Positions 11,469-22,315 of a stretch of DNA of 64,000 bases are shown here, piece by piece. Below the pieces are notes generated by a model. The model did no database searches, was not told the DNA's origin, and saw nothing but the letters and a program-made list of their open reading frames with translations. The DNA is taken from positions 200,984,897 through 201,048,896 of the forward strand of contig NC_080671.1 in assembly GCF_030247195.1 (NCBI RefSeq). The letters run 5' to 3'. How positions within the stretch are numbered: the first letter of the stretch is position 1; every line of letters starts with the position of its first letter. A program made the position numbers and the translations under genes. Source of the DNA: Topomyia yanbarensis. Its lineage: Eukaryota > Arthropoda > Insecta > Diptera > Culicidae.

Positions 11469-12443
11469 TTAATCTATATATTGATGGTTTTTAGGAAGGT
11501 GTAAATGAGGGACATGTAGAGGAGATTGCAGCTTGCCAGTACATCTCGAACCGGGACTTTGGGTGGTCTTTCTCGGGCCCGAAGGGCATCCAAGAGATCT
11601 GATAGAACAATACTCAGCGCATGCCCAGACAATATATTCGATATCGTGATAACCGTCGCCACTAGCGTAGATACCGCTATTCGCGAGCCCAATATGTCGG
11701 AGATGAGCGTCTAACGTGTAGTGATCGAACATGAGCCGAGACATAGCCACCGAACTGTTTCCATATGTCTGCCTACTTTCTAGCGTCCTCTGACGAAGGA
11801 TATTGAAAAATTTATTGGAGAAGATTGGTCCTTCGTAGACACCATAGCTAAAGGGTCCGTTTCTTCATTACCGGGGATGGAGCAATGCGAAGTTGGGTTC
11901 CTAACTAACGAAATCATATATCTTTTAGATAAAGTACGCGGAAGCTCTCATATTTTCTCCCGAAAATATGGAATGTACTTTCTAGGTTTCATTGAACGGA
12001 GAGCCTCTATTGAGCTGAGGCTGTCCAAAACAATAAAATAATGAATGGTGAGCAAAGTATCAATAACCTCAAGGGTATACTGAATAGCAGCGAGTTCTGC
12101 GACGTAAACTGACGCCAAATCATTGAGAGATTGTGGTTGAATATACCGAAGCAAGTGGAGGCGCCGACACTTGACCCGTCGACACCTACCCGGCGGTGTA
12201 TAATATCGAGTGCATGCAACCCAAAGCAATACCTAAATAACAATACTGTATTCGCTCCAGTTTGGTGAAGTGTATGTTCGCACTGTAGCGAAAACAGAAA
12301 CACCCGCATTCCATCATCGACAATATCATTGTTTGATACAACCTGATCAGGTCTCTTGGGTGGGGTGCCCCCATGTTTCGGTTATTGTACGCAAAAAGTG
12401 TATCCTTTATTAGCACTTCTATTTCAAATACCTTCCGTGACAT
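11469..12443 (-). pseudogene. ORF2 C-terminal half: RNase H and C-terminal domain relic
   Basis: Minus-strand frames carry, in order, MGAPHPRDLIRLYQTMILS and KLERIQYCYLGIALGCMHS (the connection region after RT), then SVYVAELAAIQYTLEVIDT and LDSLSSIEALRSMKPRK (RNase H, with the aspartate of the SDSLSS motif kept but the serine changed), and finally HYTLDAHLRHIGL and GDGYHDIEYIVWACAEY. The last segment normally has a Cys-x-Cys before GYH; here both cysteines are lost (YAS), while copy 2 keeps CAC. Several frameshifts separate the blocks. RNase H would remove element RNA during target-primed reverse transcription; this copy is dead. Confidence 0.75.
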
Positions 12444-12445
12444 CC

Positions 12446-13480
12446 CTAGATACCTTTAGAGTCGACGAACCATCCCCCGAGATATTTAAATGTTAAAACC
12501 ATAGCAATAGTTTGATCCATTAATTGAAGCTGCAGTTGTGCTAGTTCAAGCTGCGAAAATGCGCAGTTTTCTCCGCGGTGAATTCGGTATCCAACTGTAG
12601 GGGCCCAAGCAGACAAATTGTCCAAGGTATCTTGCAGTATCATTGAAAATCGACAGCTTTGGGATCTTAGTAGAGACCACACAGTCATGTTCAAGCTGCC
12701 TTAGCGTGAAGGAAAGGACATTCGTCAACATCATTCACGTAAAAATTGGTAAAAAGGAGGTTTAAATATGAGCTCTGGGGAATGGCCATGTGGCTAATTC
12801 GTGAAGTCGTAAATCACCATGCGTTCAAAATCAGTGAAAGACCATTCTGGTGCAATTTCTCAAGGAGAATGTTAATAGAAGCTGAATCAAAAGACCCATA
12901 ATATCCAAGAAAAGTGATGCGTTTTGTTAGCATAGGCCACTTGCAATCCTGTTGTGAGCAACGCAAGGCTATCATTCGTCCTTTTGCCTTTGAGGAAGCC
13001 AAATTGTGTATCTGACAGTAAGCCATTTGCTTCGACACAATTGTCGAGGCGAAACAGGATCATTTTCTCGATCAACTTCAGGATTCAGGACAGCATTGCC
13101 ATCAGTCGGTACGAGTTTTAATCAAGTTAGCTTTCCTGGTTTTTGGACGACGATGACCTTAACTTGCCTCCAGTCATAAGGGACAATGATACCCTCAAGA
13201 AATTTATTAAAAAATCCAGTTGAATTTGATTCCGTCTGGCCCTGAGGCTTTATTGTAACATGATGAGAGAGTAAGTGAGAACTCCACCATCGAAAAAGTT
13301 GTTTCGTTTGCGCTATCGAAATGGGGTGCGGCGCAGTAGATCTTCTGTTCCGTGGTAGAATCCGGACAAACCTTCTTGGCGAAATCGAAGATCCAACGGT
13401 TTGAATATTAATTACACGCTCTCGTTAGTACTGTTTAGGTTTCGCATACGCCGAGACCAAGAAGGGCAAGGTAACATAAA
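12446..13480 (-). pseudogene. ORF2 reverse transcriptase relic (RNase H-type element, copy 1)
   Basis: Blocks recognisable on the minus strand are NKASGPDGIKFN near 13240, KMILFRLDNCVEANGLLSDT near 13070, QFGFLKGKRTNDSLALL near 13000, a motif-A-like GSFDSASINILLEKLHQNG near 12880, an FYVNDVDEC segment near 12735 (after motif B), and VLTFKYLGGWFVDSKG near 12470. The YADD-type catalytic box cannot be found and the region between 12780 and 12700 is damaged. Frames change at least four times. The order and spacing match an I/R1-type RT of about 1 kb. Confidence 0.75.
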
Positions 13481-14457
13481 AGCGGTCGGTACTTATCTTT
13501 ATTTCTGTATCCAGACAGCTCACTCATTTTGTGAGCACAGTGCTTCTACTCTGCTGGTTGAATAACGGCTAACGCGCTCAAATCCAAAACACTCGCGGAG
13601 AACGCTCAAGAGAGCCTTGTAACGGATTAGTTAACTTTGCATCATAGAACTTTACACTGCACGGACTAGAAAAAAAAAACATCAACACGCTTCGAGCGTC
13701 ACTGTACGAATGTGAATTTGCGCTTTGATGGTTATATTTGCATTCATGCTGCTGCTTCATTAGCTTCATTGTAGAACGTCATTCAGCTGCTCCGTGAATT
13801 CAACTTGGCATTCCATGCATAAAGGTAACATGGACTTCCGTAGCAGCTCTTCATCTTCAGCTTATATCGTTGAGTGTCCACACAAGCAGCATAAAAGCTT
13901 CTTCGACTCGTGCCTGTACATCAGGTATTTGTTGTCACTAATTTCGCACTTTTCCACTTTACGCGACGCTTGTACCGCACTTTTCCATTTTAAGTGACGA
14001 TACGTGGTCAAATAATTCGAGAAAAACAAAAGAAAGTAGCGCCTTTTTGCACTAACACGTTTGTGAGTTCACATTAAAAGAAGTTACAATAAAATACGCG
14101 CGGGATACTGCAGCGTAAGTCCTAGGAAAGCATCCGGTCGGTCGGCGTCGGACGGCTGGACACGTAATTTTGAAAATTTCATTCATATTGAAGACCATAT
14201 CGTGTAAAAGTTGTAGATCCAGAGTGACCACACAAACGGATTCGATTCGCGAATGGCGCGCTTAACTTTACAGCATTTCGTGTCTAAACAGCGCTTGCAC
14301 TACTTTTCTTTCTGTAATGTCTCTCTGCGCCTCTTGCTGATTCAGATCGATCTCCGCTTGAGCGACCATATTGTTGCGAATAATTGCATTACCTATAACA
14401 TGTGTATTTGAGGTCGACCGCTTCAGTCGATGTAGAGTGCTATGCAAAGACAGTAGG
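13481..14457. other. No gene assigned; includes mildly GC-rich patches
   Basis: Between the retrotransposon remnant and the nested pogo element. Contains GC-richer sequence at 14090-14330. The longest frames are 60-70 codons with no domain. It might include more 5' remnant of the retrotransposon, but nothing specific supports that. Confidence 0.4.
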
Positions 14458-14699
14458 TAGAGGAAATCGGGGCTCGTTGGGCGAGTTTTGCTTTCGGAAT
14501 TTATGTTCTAATTCTGGTTAGATTTTTTGATAAACGGTTTGCGCTGTAATGAAGATACAATACTTGAGGACATATGTGAATTTTATCATGCGTAAAGAAA
14601 AATCAGGGAAAAAGTTGTTAACAATCAAATGCGCAGTGAAAAATCGGCCAGCCAAGCACAGGGCGGGGGTAGGTTGGCCGAGTTTATAAAATCAAATGT

Positions 14700-15195
14700 A
14701 TCAGTGGAAAACGTTTATTAGTTAAAAAGATACAGGTTTTGCCTACGGTGTTCGTCATCCAGCCATCAGAGTAGGTATTAACGAATTTTTAAAAGGATCA
14801 TAGACGCTACGGTCTAAGAGTTGGAGCTTGTGGCTGCAGTGCGGTGGAAATGACAAAATTTAAACCCCGTTTTCTTTAAATAAATTTAGTGCCTCGATTA
14901 ACAGATGGGTCTTGGTTGTCGAGCAATAATAAAACTGGTCTTGATGTGCTCGGTCTGACATTGTTAATGAAATGTTTAGCGAAATCCTGGAATTATTTTT
15001 CTGCCATTTAACCTCTTGGATGTACTGCTCCTGCCGCTTGCACAGTAACGGATAAAGAGATCCTTAACTCCTTTGGAAACACGAACAACGGAGCTACTGC
15101 TACAGCTACTGCTAACGTCACCAGAGTCTCTCTTTCAGCTGACGTAATTCTGCCAATTTGTTTTGAATACCCTTTCCAGTGGTACCACGTTATCT
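14700..15195 (-). pseudogene. Pogo-family transposase relic (DDE domain)
   Basis: No frame longer than about 50 codons exists, yet reading the minus strand from 15160 downward gives RITSAERETLVTLAVAVAVA, then FVFPKELR, then FQDFAKHFINNVRPSTSRPV and LLLLDNQ. Shifting frame gives LLIEALNLFKENGV, ILSFPPHCSHKLQLLDRSVY and DPFKN, then (frame shift) DGWMTNTVGKTCIF. This succession (TSAERGTLVT; FVFP; LLLLDNHxSH; KxNGV; PPHxSHxLQPLD; GPFK; NPGKT-like tail) is the signature of the DDE_1 domain of pogo/Tigger/Jerky transposases, which catalyse cut-and-paste transposition at TA. The second catalytic aspartate survives in LLLLDNQ, but histidine after DN is lost. At least four stops and two frameshifts make it inactive. 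Confidence 0.75.
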
Positions 15196-15660
15196 GAAAT
15201 CGGATATAAATTGATTCGCGTTATTCATATTACTTTATATCAACAGAAATTTACTCACCAGCGCACAGAGGAGTAACTAGAACAAATTCCTAAATAACTA
15301 AAATATTTTTTTTCGAATTTCTATTTCGTTATATTTTTACATACCTAAAAACCTGCTGAATAACGTGGCAAAACAAGGAGTGTGTCGAAAATTGCTAAAC
15401 ATATTTCGCGTGGATGTAAAATGGTGATATTTTAAGGGGTTTTTAATCATTTTAATTATATATCCAGCAATATTGCTTTCTAGTGATGATGACTGTATTA
15501 AGTAAGATAATATTATTAAAAACGTAGTTGAACACAGCCATTTGTACAACTTTAGGCTAAAACCAACTGAAAATTGTAGTGTTTCTGCGCATTGCACCAA
15601 TTTAAAAAAATGCGTTTTTTTACATTTTATTCCCAACTTGAATGATAACTTCAAGTCAAG

Positions 15661-17058
15661 TAACACACGTTCGCGGAAAAAACGGAGGTTGGAAAGTGTG
15701 GATGTTAAAGGTGAAGAATGTGAAACAGAAGAAATCGTAGAGAGCCTCGAAGCTCCAGCTTCGAAGCGTGAATCGTTTGCGGATATACTAAAGAAGAAGA
15801 AGAAAAGCAACATTCTAAAGCCGAGAAAGGAAACGAAGCCAGTCATAATTGTTCGTCCAAAAGTGCAAGGCAAACTAAAGACACTCTAAATGGAAATCTA
15901 GACCGCATTGCTAGTCAAACTCAAACAGTGCGAAACGGAAACGGAGGTTCGGTGATTTTAGGGCTGAAGAATGTTCAAGCAGTTCAATCTGTGATGAAAT
16001 CAGTGCAGGAAAAGTATGGAGAGGGTTATGAAGTTGCAGTTCCGAAATCGAAGCGACCGCGATTGAAAATTCTGGGCGCAACTGAAAAACTGGAAGAGAA
16101 CGAGCTTTTAGAGCGTCTAGTAGAACAGAATAGTGTAAAAGTGAATGAGTTCAAAATGATCACCTGTTATACAAACAAGCGCACTGAATTTACCTCACAC
16201 AACTTCATTGTGGAGGTTGACCAAATTGCACATGATGCCTTGGTGGAAGACGGTTGGGTAAATATTGATTGGGAAAGATGTAAGATTGTGGAATGTTTCG
16301 GTATTATACGCTGCTTCAAGTGCTGTAATTATGGCCACAAAAGCACTGAATGCAATAAAAACCAAACATGTTCCAAATGTGCAGGAAATCACAGAGCATA
16401 TGATGTGATTCTGTCGTTGTGTGCTGCATGCATCAACTGCGACAGAATGAACAGTACTCGTGGGTTAGGCCTTGATACGAGTCACTGCGCCTATAGCAGC
16501 GAGTGCACAGTATACAAACAAATGGTAGACAGAAGACGGCAACAACAAGATCTATAGCAATTACATCGGTCGGATCAGGAGTCCCCAACAATCTCCTTCG
16601 ATTGCGGTGGATTAGCAGCGGATTTCTTGGAATCAATTGATGGACAACATAGCTCCAGTTCCACTATCGTCACTGGTCTAACGTTGAGCAACTCAAATCC
16701 TGATGACACCATGATTACTTCTCCAGGTAATGCCAAGGAGGGTATATGTCCCCCCGAAGCTACACTTGATACTGCTCCCCCTCAACAAAACTTCCGCTTC
16801 CAGTTAATCGATGGACAACACAGCTCCAGTCCCACTGCCGTCACTCATCTAGCGTTGAGCAACCAAAATCCTTATGACACCACGATAACTTGTACAGGTA
16901 ATGCCAAGGAGGGTATATGTCCCCCCGAAGCTACACTCGATACTGCTTCGCCTCAAAGAAATCTCCGCTTCCAGTTAACCGATGAACGATACAGCTCCAG
17001 TTCCGTTACCGCCACTCGTCTAGCGATCAACGGATCAGGATGTTATTGTGCTGACTGA
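15661..17058 (+). pseudogene. Jockey ORF1 (gag-like nucleic-acid-binding protein) relic
   Basis: The first segment (to 15889) is basic and coiled-coil-like (RKKRRLESV, ILKKKKK). A one-base frameshift near 15885 leads to 15899-16557, which holds the gag core (VRNGNGGSVIL) and zinc knuckles IRCFKCCNYGHKSTEC (CX2CX4HX4C) and CSKCAGNH, followed by a degenerate third knuckle (ACINC...H..YSSEC). TAG at 16555-16557 interrupts a frame that then continues unbroken to 17058. That tail consists of 57-residue repeats starting IDGQHSSS. The protein of such elements binds element RNA in ribonucleoprotein particles. The tail ends directly at endonuclease sequence, so the ORF1/ORF2 junction has been deleted or rearranged. 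Confidence 0.85.
16636..17022. repeat. 171 bp in-frame tandem repeat in ORF1
   Basis: Units start at 16636, 16807 and 16978, exactly 171 bases (57 codons) apart. The third is cut short at about 17022. Each full unit encodes DGQHSSS near its start and GNAKEGICPPEATLDT near its end. The copies differ by scattered substitutions that largely keep the frame, so the duplication may be older than the final inactivation. Confidence 0.9.
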
Positions 17059-17989
17059 AACATGGCTGAATGACGATATAAACTCGCTACAGTTATTCGG
17101 TCCTAGGTACACGGTATATCGCAACGATCGTGATAAAATTGCTTCCGGCAAAAAAAGGTGTGGTGGTGTTCTGATCGCTGTTTCAAATCGGTTATCGTCT
17201 AAACACAAAATAAGTCACAACAATGGTCTTGAGCAACTCTGAGTGAAAATCAATAGCCATGGATCAAATATCTGTGCAGTTGTTGTATACCTCCCCCCAG
17301 ATTCCGCAAATGATGCAAACATTATTCAGAAGCATATCGATGCAGCGCTGGATATTGCAAATTCACTTGATCCCAATGCTTATCACTTACTATTCGGAGA
17401 CTACAACCAGCCTGGTGTAGTGTGGAAAAGTACTTCGTCCGGCTATGCTTATGCCGACCCCTCTGACTCAACTTTATTTAGATCTAGTATTTCTTTACTG
17501 GACGGGATGTCTCTTCTGAACATGCGGCAGATGTGTACGGTAACAAACGGTCGAAATCGCACCTTAGATCTTGTATTCATTAACGAAGAAGCATCGTCGA
17601 ACTGCCGTGTGTATCAGGCGGATGAGTCGCTTGTTGATATTGACTCACATCACCCTCCACTTCTTGTTAGACTTACATGTCCACAGCATATTAATTTTGA
17701 CGAGATGTACGAAGACTTGGAGTTTAATTTCGCGAAAACTGATTTTGTCGGTCTTAACCACTCGCTGCACACTATAGACTGGGTGACTATGCTGAATAAC
17801 GCGAACAATGTGAATGATGCTACAGAACTATTTTCTTTTGTCCTAAAAAATCTATTCAAAATACATGTCCCCGCCCCGCGTCCCAGACCGAAACCACTTT
17901 GGTCCAACCGACGACTCCGTGAACTTAAACGACAAAGAGCAGCGGCGCTCAGACACTACAGAGAAAAAAAAATTGTAATTTTAAATTGA
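17021..17989 (+). pseudogene. Jockey ORF2, endonuclease part
   Basis: Apurinic/apyrimidinic-type endonuclease that would nick the target DNA. Visible motifs in order are VLTETWLNDD (the conserved TETWL block), GGVLIAV, a TGA at 17240-17242 where tryptophan is expected, VVVYLPPDS, LLFGDYNQPGV (the GDFN block), NGRNRTLDLVF, and SHHPPLLV (the SDHxP block with D changed to H). The N-terminal 40 or so residues including the first catalytic asparagine are missing. The frame runs on through a basic linker (RPKPLWSNRRLRELKRQRAA) until it is cut at HYREKK by a 0.38 kb insertion. Confidence 0.88.
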
Positions 17990-18355
17990 TTTTCATGCAC
18001 ATATTTGTAGCATGAATAGAAGTGTAAAATTAAGTTTCAGCACAAACACACACAACCTGTCATGCTTTTTTCAGCGATATTTATTGTAATTTTACACGTC
18101 GATTAGAAATTACAGTTTTATTAAACGGCAAACCAATGCTCTTAAATGTATTTTTAATCCCATATTGCTGTAAAATAAATTACATGTAATATTACACGAA
18201 CGAAAGTGTAAAATCATATGCTTTCTGAGGCTCTCATTGAGTGCATCGAATTCAACTTAATTTTCAATCAAATTTTTGATTCAAGCTTTGTATGTTTACA
18301 TTCGTATTCATTTACATGCCGTTTAATTTTCATTATTTTTTGGTGTGTATACTAA
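17970..18355. mobile_element. Short insertion interrupting Jockey ORF2
   Basis: The linker protein breaks after HYREKK (about 17970) and picks up again at NPITKQEFIFASNNYKAYNR (about 18360) in the same domain. The intervening 0.38 kb is AT-rich, with scattered GTGTAAAAT/ATTTTACAC words in both orientations (18027, 18088, 18211). Terminal repeats and a target duplication could not be defined, so the exact edges are uncertain. It is probably a MITE. Confidence 0.5.
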
Positions 18356-20161
18356 TCGACGGAATCCCATCACTAAGCAGGAGTTCATTTTCGCGAGCAA
18401 CAATTACAAAGCCTATAACCGTTTCCATTACTCCAGACATGTCATACAAACTCAGTCAGACCTTAAGCGAAACCCAAAACGTTTCTGGTCCTTTGTAAAT
18501 GGAAAACGTGAAGAGAGTGGACTTCTTACTACCATGATCCTAGCAAACGAAAGCTCTAGCACGATCAGTGGTATCTGCAAACTGTTTGCAAAACATTTTT
18601 CGGATGCATTTGAAACCATTCCGTATACGACAGCACAGATAAAAGCCAGCCTTCGTGATGTCCCTTGTGACGTGATGAACTTAGGTATTATTCGTTTCTC
18701 TGATGAAGACATTATTGCTGCTATTGAAAAGTTGAAGTTCTCGACATCAGCTGGCCCAGATGGGATCTCTGCTATCATCTTGAAAAGGTGTGCGAGTGTT
18801 TTATGCACTCCTCTAAAACTAATCTTCAACCAATTGTTATCGCAAGCGACGTTTCGTCTGTTGTGGAAAAAGTCGGTTATGTTTCCCCTCTTTAAGAAAG
18901 GAGATAAACAAGACATAGTCTTCCCTTTGTGCAGGCCCCATACTGTTCGAAATTCTTGTAAGGGATGTGCTATTTCGCGAAGTCAAAACATATATATCCA
19001 CAGTTCAACATGGGATTTATCTAGGTAGATCTACAGCCACGAATTTAGCACAGTTCATTTCGCATTGCATTAAAAGTATAGAAACTGGACCCCAAGTTGA
19101 TACCATCTATACCGATCTTAAAGCAGCGTTCGATAGCGTCGATCACTCCCTTCTACTGGTAAAGATAGAGCGGCTTGGTGCCTCACACAGCTTTACTGAG
19201 TGGCTCAAATCATATCTTGTTGGCCGTTCCCTATCTGTTAAACTAGGAAATATCGAATCACATAACTTCATAAATTTATCAGGTGTACCCCAAGGTAGCA
19301 CTATCGGACCCTTACTGTTCTCCTTATTTTTCAATGACGTTTGTAATGTCCTTCCGCCTGGATGCAAACTTATCTATGCAGATGACCTTAAACTGTTTCT
19401 CATTGTGCGATCTGAATTAGACTGAATTGAACTACAGCGTCAACTTGATGAATTTTGTAACTGGTGTGCTCGAAATCGGTTGACTCTTAGTGTATCCAAA
19501 TGCTCAGTAATATCTTTCACACGCAGAAAAAAACGCATTTTTGTGGTGCTATACTATCTCGGTGAAATCACTTGAAAGAGTGTCAGTTGTCAGACACCTT
19601 GGTGTACAGCTGGATTCCAAATTGTCTTTTAGAGATCATTATTCCCACATCATTGCAAAAGCTAACAGGAACCTCGGATTTATAATAAAAATAGCCAAAG
19701 TGTTTACTGACCCGTACTGCCTGAGATAACTGTATTTCTCTCTTGTTCGCTCCGTCCTGGAAGCTTCGGCTGTTATCTGGTGCCCGTATGCGAATATCTG
19801 GATTAATAGAATTGAAGCAATACAAGCTAGGTTTCTCCGATATGCTCTTAAATCTCTGCCATGGCGCAATCCGACAGAGTTACCACCTTACATTGACCGA
19901 TATCGTTTGCTTAACATGGACACCCTTGCGAAAAGGCTAAACATATTCAGAGCCGTTTTTGTAGGAAAAGTTCTAACTGGTGTAATTGATGCCCCTAACA
20001 TACTCTCGCAAATTAATGTAAATGTGCCCCCTAGAAGTTTAAGATCGTGGTATTTTTTAAGACTTGACTATCAAAGTACTGATTATGGACAGAACGAACC
20101 CATAAGGGCGATGTGTAGTGTCTTTAATAATGTGTATGAATGTTTTGACTTCTTTGTATGA
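18345..20161 (+). pseudogene. Jockey ORF2, reverse transcriptase part
   Basis: Reverse transcriptase for target-primed integration. In order: the linker KRNPKRFWSFVNGKR, FSTSAGPDGISAIILKRC (RT block 2), LWKKSVMFPLFKKGDKQD, a frame break between 18918 and 18967, GIYLGRSTATNLAQF, TDLKAAFDSVDHSLLL (motif A), LSGVPQGSTIGPLLFSLFFN (motif B), IYADDLKLF (motif C, catalytic YADD intact), then SVVRHLGVQLDSKLSF (thumb region), LVRSVLEASAVIWCP and a C-terminal tail ending at 20161. TGA at 19423, a frameshift near 19550 and TAA at 19727 interrupt it. No RNase H follows. Not functional. Confidence 0.92.
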
Positions 20162-20428
20162 AGTAATGTTTTCAAAAATAGGCTTAAACGGCTAACTTAG
20201 TGCATTAGATGTGATTTTGATTTGTTAGATGTATTATTAAGCTCAACATAATGTAATGTAATGTAATGTAATGTAATGTAATATAATGTAATGTAATGTG
20301 CAATATTGTATAATATGCATATGTGAAAAGATAATGAGGTTTTTACGCGCATTTGGAGGGTGTTCTATGGACTTTCTCCAAATGGGCTTTTCCTCATTCT
20401 ATATTTCATGTAGACCATGTAGGTCAGA

Positions 20429-20459
<31 letters not shown>

Positions 20460-20463
20460 AAAA
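20162..20463 (+). other. Jockey 3' untranslated region and TAAA tail
   Basis: After the stop there is a TAATG-type pentamer run (about 20250-20298), the GGACTTTCTCCAAATGGGCT segment, and a final AAATAAAT run from about 20432 to 20463. A TAAA or AAAT tail in place of poly(A) is common in Jockey-group elements. Confidence 0.8.
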
Positions 20464-21108
20464 AAGTTACATTATACGGCGAGATCTGGCAATGTTTCTG
20501 AAGCAGTATTACCAAACTAGATTTCAGCTATTTGAAAAACATTCGAACTCTTCCGATCTTGTCCGATCCACAAATTTCAAGCGAGTTGAAAATATTGAAA
20601 TTTTTAGTGTAATTTGATGTACACCAAAATGCTGTAGGGCCAAACACTATGTTTTTTAAAATGCATCTCTATGAAATTATGCACGGGCGTCCCTTTTCTT
20701 CCCCCTTTTCCACTGATCAACTGTTTGTGCAACTGTAAAAATAAATGTATTCTCAAAGATCACCTCGAAATTACTAGTATTCGAAAGGATATAGAAAATT
20801 GACTTCTGCACTGGTAGCTGGATAGATGCCAAATTGTTCCAAAAACTAGTCATTGTCTATTTTTTGTTCATATTAAGGCATAATAAAAGCAATAGCAGCA
20901 AAAAATATTTTGGCCAGGGTTTGGCCCCGGTTACTCCTCTGTGCAGCGCCGGAAAAAGAAACAAACGTGCTCCTGAACAAACGACAACACAAAGAAACCT
21001 GAAATAAAGTCAGTACATGCCCCCCCCCAAAATTACAATAGATGTCGCTACTGCGCATAATAGCCTTTTCATAAATGATACTCGGCCAACCAGCCCTGGT
21101 CTCCCCTA

Positions 21109-22009
21109 TAGATCACGGTACGTTTATGTCTCCATGACGGTGAGCGACTACTTTTTTCCTAGTTATAACATTCCAGCGTTACTTCGATATGTTATATATG
21201 GCGCATCTTCGTAGGTTCTTAACGGTAGCGGTGTTGGGACTCATTCCTCCAGGAAGCCCACTGTCTTACTTTCCATCTCTGGTTATTCGCATTGTGTCCC
21301 ATATTAATACCAGTAGTGGTAAGGCTGCTCTCCTCGTGCGATCGAATTACCAACATTTTAGTGTTCGTAGCTCTATTCTGGATGCACACTGTATTAAAGC
21401 TAGTTTCATTTGAAAGGTTATTCGCTGGATTTATACTTGCCATTCGATTTAGCCGATACAAATTCTAATGTTCAAAGTGGCTGTTGAAACAGTTTTTGAA
21501 ACAGTTCGGAAAGATCACTTGTAGTTAATGGCACTTGAAAATTAGTGTACTTTCCGAAAATGAATGTTTTGTTTTGCCCCTTTCTGCCCCGAGGTATGAA
21601 AAAAGTGATTTTTCATGATATGTCAGAAGGAGATGCATGGTATTGTTTGACTATCCAGGGTTCGTAATATTCGTAATTTCTAAATGTCCCTCAGCATTAT
21701 CAACAACTGATAAAAAATGTATTCTGATAATAATTCACTAAGCCAACTTTTTTGAAGATGAATTTTCAGATATAGTGCACTTTATATTCGTAAATGTTGA
21801 ATTTTCGAATCACCTTAAGTGCCAAAATTTTGAGGCAAAAAAAAAATAAAAAAATAACATCAAATATGTATTCAACACCACAAAATTTCCCCAATGTGAA
21901 GTTGTCATAAAATTCGGGCAACTTTTGTCCGATTTTTGTATGGAAGGTGCTCACTGTCCACCCCAACGTATAACTGAGCAGAATAAAATAACTGCGGAAT
22001 CTTAAATTC
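21109..22009. other. No gene seen
   Basis: Frames up to 80 codons on both strands, without recognised domains. Nothing repeated elsewhere in the window was noticed. Confidence 0.4.
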
Positions 22010-22315
22010 AGGTATTTCATACCAACGACAGTGGTATAAAGTGTATATAGTATAAATATGGAATTATTAGGCTCTATATAAAAGGTAAAATACCAAAAAT
22101 AATAACACAGACATGTTCTACGAATAACTATTTGATGATGAAACGAGTTATTATAATACCTGAATAAAACATTTTTCAAACCTTCCAATAATAAAATTCA
22201 CTGTATGGAGGCATTCAATAAGGTATTGATTTGTTATTTGTGAAAACCACAGGAATACTTAAATAATACTAAAATAAAGTATTATACCTTATTGAGGTAT
22301 TAAACAGGTATTGAA
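22010..22315. repeat. Possible MITE rich in GGTATT / AATACC words
   Basis: CAGGTATT or its inverse AATACCT recurs at about 22013, 22158, 22220, 22288 and 22305, in both orientations, giving potential foldback. No clean terminal repeats or target duplication. Weak call. Confidence 0.25.

Larger units (their letters stand above)
10790..13480 (-). mobile_element. I-superfamily non-LTR retrotransposon remnant with RNase H, copy 1
   Basis: On the minus strand, the order is reverse transcriptase (about 13480-12446), RNase H (about 12240-11900), a C-terminal histidine-rich segment (11750-11480), then 3' untranslated sequence down to about 10790. The 3' part aligns with 34050-34790 next to copy 2, which supports a single family. 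The copy lacks ORF1 and the endonuclease and is full of frameshifts and internal deletions. RNase H downstream of RT is known from the I, LOA and R1-like clades; the exact clade is not determined here. Confidence 0.8.
15649..20463 (+). mobile_element. Jockey-type non-LTR retrotransposon, about 4.8 kb
   Basis: Contains ORF1 with zinc knuckles, endonuclease and reverse transcriptase ORF2, a 3' untranslated region and a TAAA-repeat tail. The precise junctions are known from the paralogous empty site near 28100-28115: AACTTGAAGGATAAAAAAGT is interrupted after GATAA on the left and resumes as AAAAAAGTTAC after the tail. The 5' end begins inside or just before ORF1, so it is probably 5'-truncated. 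One frameshift and one stop in ORF1, loss of the start of ORF2, a 0.38 kb insertion and several ORF2 stops and frameshifts show it is dead. No RNase H domain is present, fitting the Jockey clade. Confidence 0.85.
15264..20943 (-). mobile_element. CACAGAGG-TIR element, copy E1, split by the Jockey insertion
   Basis: Both ends begin CACAGAGGAGTAAC (14 of 14 identical, inverted) and are flanked by the same five bases CAGCG (15259-15263 and 20944-20948). The left 380 bp and right 480 bp align, in reverse orientation, with the two halves of copy E2 (27730-28491). Removing the Jockey element leaves about 860 bp. No transposase is visible; a 90-residue frame shared with E2 (15337-15620 here) is free of stops in both copies but is not similar to anything I recognise. 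Five-base target duplication and CACAG ends do not let me name the superfamily. Confidence 0.75.
14458..21108 (-). mobile_element. Pogo-like (Tc1/mariner) DNA transposon relic, split by nested insertions
   Basis: Left end TAGAGGAAATCGGGGCTCGT and right end (inverse) TAGGGGAGACCAGGGCTGGT form imperfect terminal inverted repeats of about 28 bp, with TA at each edge. A further motif GGGGGTAGGTTGGCCGAG lies 200 bp inside the left end. The left part (14690-15200) encodes a decayed pogo-type transposase on the minus strand. Only 160 bp of the element remain right of the inner insertion, so the N-terminal half of the transposase is missing. Ends resemble those of 4431-5055 and 9158-10586. That the two ends belong to one element is inferred from their matching inverted sequence. 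Confidence 0.6.

Noticed and set aside
13440..13475. Short stretch reading AYAETKKGKV on the plus strand, like a conserved host protein end
   Set aside because: Only ten residues, and the minus strand of the same stretch fits the upstream part of the retrotransposon RT (RNLNSTNESV).
21766..22188. A 140-codon minus-strand frame rich in Phe, Tyr and Ile
   Set aside because: Composition is that of AT-rich noncoding DNA, no domain is visible, and it overlaps repetitive GGTATT words.
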